Below are positions 1 to 4,803 of a stretch of DNA of 6,165 nucleotides, in pieces. The stretch spans positions 1 to 6,165 of the forward strand of contig JAUVLY010000054.1 of NCBI GenBank assembly GCA_030600505.1. Direction: 5' to 3'. The first letter of the stretch is position 1. The number at the start of each line of letters is the position of its first letter. Origin of the DNA: Candidatus Falkowiibacteriota bacterium. Its GTDB lineage: Bacteria > Patescibacteriota > Patescibacteriia > Patescibacteriales > UBA12075. Below the pieces are notes generated by a model. It saw only the letters and a program-made list of their open reading frames with translations, had not been told where the DNA came from and ran no database searches. The position numbers and the translations under genes are program-made.

Positions 1-39
1 AAATCCTAAATAACAAAAAATTTATCGGCACGGTAATCT

Positions 40-67
40 CATAACTCATAACTCGTAACACATAACT
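40..67. repeat. 7-bp tandem repeat, CATAACT units
   Basis: Four consecutive heptads are visible: CATAACT (40-46), CATAACT (47-53), CGTAACA (54-60, diverged) and CATAACT (61-67). The tract lies upstream of the transporter gene in a stretch with no open frame. Exact period and unit identity are read directly; function is unknown. Confidence 0.7.
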
Positions 68-100
68 CACTTCTCACAAGTTTTCTTATTTATTTTTTTA

Positions 101-150
101 ATTCGCATAATTCGCAATTCGTAGATTTGCATATCATTCGCGGATTCGCA
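101..150. repeat. Degenerate ATTCGCA repeat tract
   Basis: Six copies of an ATTCGCA-like word begin at 101, 110, 117, 125, 136 and 144, spaced 7 to 11 bp apart, with variants ATTCGTAG, ATTTGCA and ATTCGCGG. The tract ends 8 bp before the transporter start codon. A related ATTCGTAA tract sits just before comM at 1586-1620. Such words seem common between genes in Patescibacteria, but that is recollection and not shown here. No role can be assigned. Confidence 0.6.
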
Positions 151-158
151 TTATACTC

Positions 159-1370
159 ATGTATAAACACTTCCAACACCAACACCTTCTCCATCACCTA
201 CATTTTAAAAAATTCCTGCGCAACAAATATAACGAGCTGGTCATTGCCGACTCTTTTAGGCAAATGGCTTTGTCCATGATTTCCTTATTTATCCCGATCT
301 TCCTGCTTAAGCTGGGTTTTAGTTTTGCGGTCGTTGCCTTGCTCGAAGTAAGCAGCCTCTTCCTGGTCTTTTTGACCCACCTACTTTTTACCACTCATAT
401 TTCCCGCTGGGGCGTAAAACAAGTCTTGATCGCCAGCTATATTCTTAATATAATTCTCTACATCATTCTTTATAACGCGCAAACTATTCTACCGAATTTC
501 GGTTCACTTACATTTTTATTGCTGGTTGGTTTTTTAAATGCCGTATCCATGGCTATTTACTGGAGTGCGCACCATCTTTATTTTCTTTGTACTACCAACA
601 CCAAGCATAGCGGTTCCAAAACCGGTGTTCTGCTGGCGGTTCCTGTCTTGTTCGGTATTGTTGGCCCGCTTGTTGGCGCGTATTTAATAACCTGCTACAA
701 CTTTCAGTTGGTTTTTCTAATTAGCACATTGTTGCTCATTTTTGCCTCCGGTGTATTATTTTTTTCCACAAATATCAAAATACCTCGAGCAAAATTAAAA
801 TTTAAAAAAATAATTGATAAAAAGCATTGGTCAAAAAATAGTATATATTTAATGCAGGGAATAACTTTCAGCGCTACCAGCTTTATGTGGCCGATGTTTA
901 TGTTCTTGTCCGCCATTACTTTGATCGGAATCGGTTTTGTCCATCTTTTGGCCGCTGCTGCCCATAGTATCTTTTGCTATGAAGGCGGACGGCAAATGGA
1001 CAAACATGGCAATCGCTCGGTTTCTCGTGTTGGCGCTGTCGGCCATGGCATATCCATGATTGGTCGAAGCTTAATAACTACCGTGGTGGGAGCCAGCATC
1101 TGGCAAACACTGGGCGGTATCTTTGCCGGTCTTTATTTTGTCCCACTTGAAGCTGCTTTTTACAAGCACTCGCATCATGATAAAATAAACAAGGTGCTTA
1201 ATCGCGAATTTTATTTACACATAGGTCGAATTTTACTTTTTGTTTTCTTTTTTTCCTTACTGCCTTTCTTCGGTCCCCTTACCACCTTGATGATCACCTT
1301 AATTGCTTCCGGTATCAGCACAATGCTACTTAGCTTAATTATCAAACAAGACAAAACTATTATTGATTAA
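159..1370 (+). CDS. MFS-type membrane transporter, substrate unknown
   Basis: This 403-residue protein is almost entirely hydrophobic segments. About 12 transmembrane helices can be placed, at roughly residues 36-56, 57-78, 86-105, 110-135, 155-177, 182-203, 229-250, 251-274, 293-316, 318-338, 349-372 and 373-396, with a basic cytoplasmic loop (204-228) between the two six-helix halves. After helix 8 the run G277-R-Q-M-D281-K-H-G284-N-R286 fits the MFS motif A pattern G-x3-D-(R/K)-x-G-x-R. The equivalent loop after helix 2 is degenerate and lacks the aspartate. Length and topology match the major facilitator superfamily; substrate and direction cannot be read. The N-terminus is histidine-rich (six His in the first 15 residues). 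The ATG at 159 is the first in frame but has no Shine-Dalgarno sequence. The next in-frame ATG (264) would cut into the segment leading into helix 1, so 159 is preferred. The gene appears monocistronic, with its own terminator. Confidence 0.85.
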   Translation: MYKHFQHQHLLHHLHFKKFLRNKYNELVIADSFRQMALSMISLFIPIFLLKLGFSFAVVALLEVSSLFLVFLTHLLFTTHISRWGVKQVLIASYILNIILYIILYNAQTILPNFGSLTFLLLVGFLNAVSMAIYWSAHHLYFLCTTNTKHSGSKTGVLLAVPVLFGIVGPLVGAYLITCYNFQLVFLISTLLLIFASGVLFFSTNIKIPRAKLKFKKIIDKKHWSKNSIYLMQGITFSATSFMWPMFMFLSAITLIGIGFVHLLAAAAHSIFCYEGGRQMDKHGNRSVSRVGAVGHGISMIGRSLITTVVGASIWQTLGGIFAGLYFVPLEAAFYKHSHHDKINKVLNREFYLHIGRILLFVFFFSLLPFFGPLTTLMITLIASGISTMLLSLIIKQDKTIID

Positions 1371-1380
1371 ATAACAGCTT

Positions 1381-1413
1381 AAAAAAACCTTCCCGTTATA
1401 AGCGGGTTTTTTA
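1381..1413 (+). terminator. Rho-independent terminator after the MFS gene
   Basis: Eleven bases after the transporter stop, an A7 run is followed by the stem CCCG (1392-1395) / CGGG (1403-1406) and six T (1407-1412). An alternative longer stem pairs AAAAAACC (1382-1389) with GGTTTTTT (1405-1412). The A-run plus T-run could also work on the minus strand, but no convergent gene is present. Confidence 0.85.
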
Positions 1414-1458
1414 TTTGCTTAAATTATTCTAGCAACTAGATTGGCCCTGCGAACCATT

Positions 1459-1564
1459 CCCTCTCCCCCGCTCGCTACGCTCACCTCCCCCTCTCCTTTT
1501 GCTCCCCTCTCCTGCCTAGGAGAGGGGCTGGGGGGAGAGGTCGGAGAGGGGGCCGGGGGGTGAG
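1459..1564. repeat. G/C-rich multi-arm inverted repeat element
   Basis: Three pyrimidine arms on the left match three purine arms on the right. CCCCTCTCCT (1504-1513) pairs perfectly with AGGAGAGGGG (1518-1527) around a 4-nt loop. CCCCCTCTCC (1487-1496) pairs with GGAGAGGGGG (1543-1552). CCTCTCCCCC (1460-1469) pairs with GGGGGAGAGG (1531-1540). CTCACC (1480-1485) also matches GGTGAG (1559-1564). The element has no T-run at its end and is not a simple terminator. It fills the gap between the transporter and comM and differs sharply in composition from both flanks. It resembles the CCCTCTCC...GGAGAGGG palindromic intergenic repeats found dispersed in many bacterial genomes; that comparison is from memory. 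Confidence 0.75.
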
Positions 1565-1585
1565 GATTGATTTGTGGGAATATAT

Positions 1586-1620
1586 ATTCGTAAATTTGTA
1601 ATTAATTCGTAATTCGTAAC
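1586..1620. repeat. ATTCGTAA repeat tract before comM
   Basis: ATTCGTAA (1586-1593), ATTTGTAA (1594-1601), ATTCGTA (1605-1611) and ATTCGTAAC (1612-1620) follow each other almost without gap. The tract ends 6 bp before the comM start codon, where a ribosome-binding site would be expected. It is related to the ATTCGCA tract at 101-150. Confidence 0.6.
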
Positions 1621-1626
1621 AAAAAA

Positions 1627-3147
1627 ATGTCTTCAAAAATTCTCTCTGCCGCGGTCATTGGTTTGGACGCGGAAATAATCGAGGTTGAGGCCGACACCGG
1701 CGGCGGCGATATGGGCACCTTTAAAATCGTGGGTCTGCCGGATACGGCAGTAAGTGAGTCACGCGAACGGGTACGAAGCGCGATCAATAATTCCATCGCC
1801 CGTTTAACGCGCAATAAAATTACCGTTAATCTGGCCCCGGCTGACATTAGAAAGTATGGCCCCAGCTACGATCTGCCAATCGCTATTAGCGTACTCATCA
1901 AAACCAAAAATTTAAAAGTAGCCGACGACTTAAACAGTATGATCTTTGTCGGCGAGCTGGCCTTAAACGGCAATGTCCGGCCAATTAATGGCGTGCTCTC
2001 AATTGCGCATCGCGCAATCGCGAAAAAAATTAAATCCTTGTTTGTGCCGGCAGAAAACGCCAGCGAAGCTAAGCTGGTCGGGGACATAGATGTTTATCCG
2101 GTTAAAAGCTTGCGGCAGCTGGTCGAACACCTGGAAAAACGAAGCGAGATTGAGGCCATGCCGAAACGCAAATTTGATTTTAGCAACGCCCCTATCCAGT
2201 TTGATATGGCCCACATCCGCGGCCAAGAACACGTGAAACGGGCCATGGAAATCGCGGCGGCCGGGGCGCACAATATGCTAATGAGCGGACCGCCCGGCAG
2301 CGGCAAAACCTTGATCGCGCGCACCATGCCCTCGATCCTGCCTGATTTGACTCTTAGTGAAGCTTTGGAAATTACCAAAATTTATTCAGTCGCCGGCCAG
2401 CTCCCGACCGACACGTCCCTTATAACCAGCCGGCCTTTCCGCTCGCCCCACCATACCGCATCGGGCGTGGCCCTGGTCGGTGGGGGTACCTGGCCTCGGC
2501 CCGGTGAAATATCACTGGCACATCGTGGGGTTTTGTTTCTGGACGAATTCGGCGAATTTCCACGCGCGGTCCTGGAAAACCTACGCCAGCCCTTAGAAGA
2601 CGGTATCATCCATGTCAGCCGCGCTGCCGGTAACCTCAGCTTTCCGGCTAAATTCGTTATGGTTACTGCCATGAACCCTTGCCCCTGCGGCTTTCTAACC
2701 GACCCGGATAAAAACTGCACTTGCTCACCGACCCAGATGATAAATTACCGCAAAAAAATATCCGGCCCCATCCTGGACCGGATTGACCTGCACATTGAGG
2801 TCCCGCGAATTGATTTTGAAAAACTCTCCAGCACCAAAGGCGGTGAAAAATCTGAGTGTATAAAAAAACGAGTGGAAAGCGCCCGGGACCGGCAACGAGA
2901 ACGCTTTCAAAACACTGATTACATAAGCAATTCAGAAATGAGCTCTGAAGCAGTTAAAAAATATTGCCCGGTCGACCAGACTAGCCAGCAACTTCTTAAA
3001 AACGCGGTTGAGCAAATGCATCTCTCAGCCCGTGCTTATTTCCGTGTCCTTAAACTATCTCGCACCATCGCTGATTTGGAAAACAAAGAATCAATCGCCC
3101 CCGCCCACATCGCCGAGGCGCTTCAATACCGCCCTAAAATGGAGTAG
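1627..3147 (+). CDS. comM: ComM/YifB family AAA+ ATPase (Mg-chelatase-like)
   Basis: This 506-residue protein is full length and matches the usual size of ComM/YifB. The N-terminal ChlI/Lon-like domain (about 1-170) contains the family phrases VGLPDTAVSESRERVRSAI and NLAPADIRK. The central AAA+ domain has Walker A GPPGSGKT (221-228) and Walker B VLFLDE (302-307). It also has the cysteine cluster C352-P-C354 with C364-T-C366, a likely metal site typical of the family, and GPILDRIDL (380-388) with R385. The C-terminal helical domain (about 465-506) includes SARAYFRVLKLSRTIADLE. In Vibrio cholerae ComM is a hexameric helicase that speeds branch migration during natural transformation, and that role is inferred here. 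Despite the Mg-chelatase-like label, no chlorophyll or cobalamin gene is nearby. The ATG at 1627 gives the canonical family N-terminus; an ATTCGTAA tract and A-run precede it, with no Shine-Dalgarno sequence. It is much richer in G+C than the cassette that follows. Confidence 0.97.
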   Translation: MSSKILSAAVIGLDAEIIEVEADTGGGDMGTFKIVGLPDTAVSESRERVRSAINNSIARLTRNKITVNLAPADIRKYGPSYDLPIAISVLIKTKNLKVADDLNSMIFVGELALNGNVRPINGVLSIAHRAIAKKIKSLFVPAENASEAKLVGDIDVYPVKSLRQLVEHLEKRSEIEAMPKRKFDFSNAPIQFDMAHIRGQEHVKRAMEIAAAGAHNMLMSGPPGSGKTLIARTMPSILPDLTLSEALEITKIYSVAGQLPTDTSLITSRPFRSPHHTASGVALVGGGTWPRPGEISLAHRGVLFLDEFGEFPRAVLENLRQPLEDGIIHVSRAAGNLSFPAKFVMVTAMNPCPCGFLTDPDKNCTCSPTQMINYRKKISGPILDRIDLHIEVPRIDFEKLSSTKGGEKSECIKKRVESARDRQRERFQNTDYISNSEMSSEAVKKYCPVDQTSQQLLKNAVEQMHLSARAYFRVLKLSRTIADLENKESIAPAHIAEALQYRPKME

Positions 3148-3173
3148 TTGTATCATAGGCTATTAGATAACAA
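3148..3173. repeat. Imperfect inverted repeat after comM stop
   Basis: TTGT (3148-3151) pairs with ACAA (3170-3173), ATC (3152-3154) with GAT (3166-3168) and ATAG (3155-3158) with CTAT (3160-3163), with bulges at 3169 and 3164-3165. There is no following T-run, so it is not a convincing terminator. It could be a weak hairpin or a protein-binding dyad. Confidence 0.3.
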
Positions 3174-3219
3174 ACACCACTATTGCGAAATAATATAATT
3201 TAGACAGAAAAAATATCCC

Positions 3220-3247
3220 TTGACAAATATACACAATCGTGTATAAT
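3220..3247 (+). promoter_or_regulatory. Consensus promoter of the toxin-antitoxin operon
   Basis: TTGACA (3220-3225) and TATAAT (3242-3247) both match the sigma-70 consensus perfectly, with a 16-bp spacer. Transcription should start near 3254, leaving a leader of about 45 nt before the toxin ATG at 3299. This is the strongest promoter visible in the window. Confidence 0.88.
3228..3245. promoter_or_regulatory. Palindromic operator within the promoter
   Basis: TATACAC (3228-3234) and GTGTATA (3239-3245) are perfect 7-bp inverted arms around AATC. The palindrome fills the spacer between -35 and -10 and overlaps the -10 box. Xre/HigA-type antitoxins characteristically repress their own operon by binding such dyads, and one is encoded in this operon, so autoregulation is inferred. 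A second dyad, GTATAAT/ATTATAC around A3248 (3241-3255), overlaps it and the -10. Confidence 0.7.
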
Positions 3248-3298
3248 AATTATACGAGCACAGGACCGGTTATTCCCCATACTTTAAACAGTTATAGT

Positions 3299-3748
3299 AT
3301 GAACAACTTAATAATTGTATATTATTGTAATCCTAGTAATAAAAATATACCTGCAAAGCTATTTTTAGACAATAAATATATACCTTTACATAACGATAGT
3401 AATAATATACAAGAGAAAAAAATTGACGCGTATGCGCATATTTATGATATTATTAAACATGTCTCCGAAAACGGTGGGCATCCTTCGATTTCTAATTATA
3501 CTGAAAATTTATCTGGACACAAATTTCACCAATTTCGTATTAAAGACAAGCTAGAAAGAGGCATGCTTATCAGGATACCTTATTTTGTATATAGAAATCA
3601 ATTATTAATTTTATTAAATGCCTTTGAAAAATCAGATAACTATGATCCTAACAAATTAAATAGGTATATTAATGTAAAGTATAATGAGACAAATATATAC
3701 TATAAAGATTTTGTAAAAAACCCAAATCATTATGAAAAATATCAATAA
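3299..3748 (+). CDS. RelE/HigB-type (Gp49-like) toxin
   Basis: This protein of 149 residues resembles type II toxins of the RelE/ParE superfamily, Gp49-like (HigB) branch. It opens with a beta-strand and NPSNKNIPAKLFLD (11-24), the usual place for a conserved N-P/S-P-F-L segment. An alpha-helical stretch (40-56) and ENGG (57-60) follow. The C-terminal core has ENLSGHKFHQFRI (69-81), MLIRIPYF (89-96), LLILLNAFEKS (102-112) and a closing NPNHYEKY (141-148). Family members bind ribosomes and cut mRNA; activity here is inferred. A GTG at 3239 would extend the frame by 20 residues, but it lies upstream of the -10 box and outside the expected transcript, so ATG 3299 is chosen. The 3' end overlaps the antitoxin by 17 bp. 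Toxin-first order is typical of HigBA. Composition is very A+T-rich. Family assignment is by motif pattern only. Confidence 0.78.
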   Translation: MNNLIIVYYCNPSNKNIPAKLFLDNKYIPLHNDSNNIQEKKIDAYAHIYDIIKHVSENGGHPSISNYTENLSGHKFHQFRIKDKLERGMLIRIPYFVYRNQLLILLNAFEKSDNYDPNKLNRYINVKYNETNIYYKDFVKNPNHYEKYQ

Positions 3749-4145
3749 AAAAAATTTAAAATATAAGTCATTAACGGAGCTAAGAAAGCATCCAAAATTT
3801 AATTATTATTCCGCAAAAGCAAGAAGGAGAAATAAATTAGCCAGAAAAATTTATTTTACTCGTAAAAAATTAAATTTTAGTCAGGTTGAGCTTGCAGAAA
3901 AAGCAGACACAGAACAAAGAGTAATATCAAATATAGAAAACGGATTATATAACCCTGGCTATGATTTGCTGTCAAGAATATTTGAAGAATTAGACCTTAA
4001 AATCGGAGAAGAGCCGGGGTTAATAATACCTTTAAGTTTACTTGAGATTAATTCAAACGAAAGCATGGAAAAACTTTCTAATATCAAAAATAATGATATA
4101 AAAACGGGATGTAATATAGAATATAATAATAAACTAGAAAAATAA
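3732..4145 (+). CDS. HigA-like Xre-family antitoxin with C-terminal tail
   Basis: This 137-residue protein contains a clear helix-turn-helix of the HTH_3/Xre type at about residues 37-91. Its signature runs are LNFSQVELAEKAD (47-59), RVISNIENGLYNPG (63-76) and LLSRIFEELDLKI (79-91). A basic N-terminal segment of about 36 residues, including ELRKHPKFNYY (16-26), fits HigA-type antitoxins paired with Gp49-like toxins. A further 45 residues (93-137), rich in Asn, Ser, Glu and Lys, follow the DNA-binding domain. The ATG at 3732 lies 17 bp inside the toxin gene, implying translational coupling, and no Shine-Dalgarno sequence is seen. The expected role is to bind and neutralise the toxin and repress the operon at the palindrome at 3228-3245. 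The tail is longer than a minimal antitoxin needs and might contact the downstream gene's product (inference). Confidence 0.85.
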   Translation: MKNINKKNLKYKSLTELRKHPKFNYYSAKARRRNKLARKIYFTRKKLNFSQVELAEKADTEQRVISNIENGLYNPGYDLLSRIFEELDLKIGEEPGLIIPLSLLEINSNESMEKLSNIKNNDIKTGCNIEYNNKLEK

Positions 4146-4146
4146 T

Positions 4147-4620
4147 ATGAGACATATTTGGTCATTAATTTGTCACAGATCAATTATTGATAAAAAAAAT
4201 AATCTTATTAGCATAATTGACTCTATAGAACAACTAACAATTCCGATAACAGAAAAAGGAAAGAAAGAAAAGAAAAAAATTTTACAAATAGATATTCAGG
4301 TTGTTTCATTTATTGTTAAAAGTATAAAAAGTATCAATAAATCAGAATTATTGATTGAATTTATTGACCCCGCTGATAAAAAATTGTCAGATTTAAAAGT
4401 TCAATTCGAAATTCCCGAAGGATATAAAAGAACTAGGGTTGTAACAGGTATTAATCAACTATTTTTAACAAGTGAGGGGCAATATAAACTAAGAATAAAA
4501 ATGAAAGAAACTCCAAAAGGACAATTTAAAAAACAAGTTGATATACCTCTTGATATTGTATATAAAAATATCGAAAAGAAGAAAATGACAATTACAGAAA
4601 AAGCTAAAAAGAGGAAATAG
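4147..4620 (+). CDS. Uncharacterised third protein of the TA operon
   Basis: I do not firmly recognise this 157-residue protein. It has no signal peptide, membrane helix or nucleotide-binding motif. The N-terminus (residues 3-30, HIWSLICHRSIIDKKNN then ISIIDSIEQL) recalls the C-x-x-x-x-I-D-x-x-x-N-x-x-S-L-x-x-I opening of small beta-rich DUF6941-like proteins; this is a tentative comparison from memory. The remainder alternates predicted beta-strands (IQVVSFIVK, ELLIEFIDP, KVQFEIPE, QYKLRIKM, IPLDIVYK) with charged loops, suggesting a beta-sandwich, and ends in a lysine-rich tail (148-157). Its ATG lies 1 nt after the antitoxin stop (TAATATG) and it shares the operon promoter and terminator. 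The context therefore points to a role tied to the toxin-antitoxin pair, for example a chaperone-like or sensing partner. It does not resemble SecB, the third partner in known toxin-antitoxin-chaperone systems. Confidence 0.8.
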   Translation: MRHIWSLICHRSIIDKKNNLISIIDSIEQLTIPITEKGKKEKKKILQIDIQVVSFIVKSIKSINKSELLIEFIDPADKKLSDLKVQFEIPEGYKRTRVVTGINQLFLTSEGQYKLRIKMKETPKGQFKKQVDIPLDIVYKNIEKKKMTITEKAKKRK

Positions 4621-4648
4621 ATAAATTCAATATTTAAATGCTCTTCAT

Positions 4649-4684
4649 GGGGGCTCGCCACACCATTGGATGAGCCCTTTTTTT
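4649..4684 (+). terminator. Rho-independent terminator of the cassette
   Basis: GGGCTC (4651-4656) pairs perfectly with GAGCCC (4672-4677) around a 15-nt loop that contains a small CCA/TGG pairing, followed directly by seven T (4678-4684). It lies 30 nt after the third gene's stop and closes the operon. Confidence 0.9.
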
Positions 4685-4764
4685 ACACTACAAACCAAAA
4701 TAAGCGGAGTAGCTACCACAATAATGAGGTAGTAAATTTGAAATTACCGATTTTACCTTAAATA

Positions 4765-4773
4765 TGATATAAT
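4765..4773 (+). promoter_or_regulatory. Extended -10 promoter of the binding-protein gene
   Basis: TGATATAAT is a perfect extended -10 (TGnTATAAT, with TATAAT at 4768-4773). The best -35 at an 18-bp spacing is the weak TTACCG (4744-4749). TTGAAA (4738-4743) is closer to consensus but 24 bp away. A second TATAAT occurs at 4777-4782. Transcription would start near 4780, about 24 nt before the start codon. Confidence 0.6.
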
Positions 4774-4788
4774 TATTATAATAATTAT
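4769..4788. promoter_or_regulatory. 20-bp A+T palindrome over the start site
   Basis: The two halves, ATAATTATTA (4769-4778) and TAATAATTAT (4779-4788), are exact reverse complements. The palindrome overlaps the -10 box and the expected transcription start, a suitable place for a repressor. It is pure A/T in an A/T-rich spacer, so chance symmetry is a real alternative. Confidence 0.4.
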
Positions 4789-4803
4789 TACTTATTTTAG
4801 CTT

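Larger units (their letters stand above)
3148..4684 (+). other. A+T-rich three-gene cassette, probably acquired
   Basis: Composition drops abruptly after the comM stop codon and recovers after the terminator ending at 4684. Sampled lines run about 23-33% G+C, against about 60% in parts of comM. The segment carries its own promoter, operator-like palindrome, three co-directional genes and terminator, so it is a complete transcription unit. The 7-mer GGAGTAG occurs at both edges (3141-3147, including the comM stop, and 4706-4712). No transposase, integrase or terminal inverted repeat is present, so the mechanism of arrival is unknown. Confidence 0.55.

Noticed and set aside
40..150. CRISPR-like array
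   Set aside because: The repeats are 7 bp, nearly contiguous and degenerate, with no 23-47 bp repeat and unique spacer pattern and no cas genes.
152..157. TATACT as a -10 box for the transporter
   Set aside because: It ends 1 bp before the start codon, so transcription would begin inside the gene. There is no -35 or extended -10 signal, and the match lies in the repeat tract.
1428..1440. TCTAG-CAA-CTAGA inverted repeat downstream of the MFS terminator
   Set aside because: A 5-bp dyad of this kind is expected by chance and has no associated signal.
2382..2720. A 112-codon open frame on the minus strand inside comM
   Set aside because: It lies wholly within the conserved AAA+ domain of comM, starts and ends without its own signals, and encodes no recognisable domain. 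G+C-rich codons commonly leave such antisense frames open.
3194..3199. TATAAT as a second upstream promoter of the cassette
   Set aside because: No -35-like sequence sits 15-19 bp upstream and no TGn extension precedes it. The consensus promoter at 3220-3247 explains the operon.
4147..4620. SecB-like chaperone as the third cassette gene
   Set aside because: Length is similar and the context is suggestive, but I see none of the SecB sequence pattern; the N-terminal C-x-x-x-x-I-D opening points to another family.
4455..4661. A minus-strand hydrophobic open frame of 68 codons over the third cassette gene and terminator
   Set aside because: The hydrophobicity follows from lysine-rich codons (AAA/AAG) read backwards as TTT/CTT. 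Its start lies inside the terminator stem, and no promoter points this way.
4713..4732. CTACC/GGTAG small hairpin before the binding-protein gene
   Set aside because: Only 5 bp of stem with a 10-nt loop and no T-run; too weak to call a terminator or riboswitch, and no conserved riboswitch core is visible.
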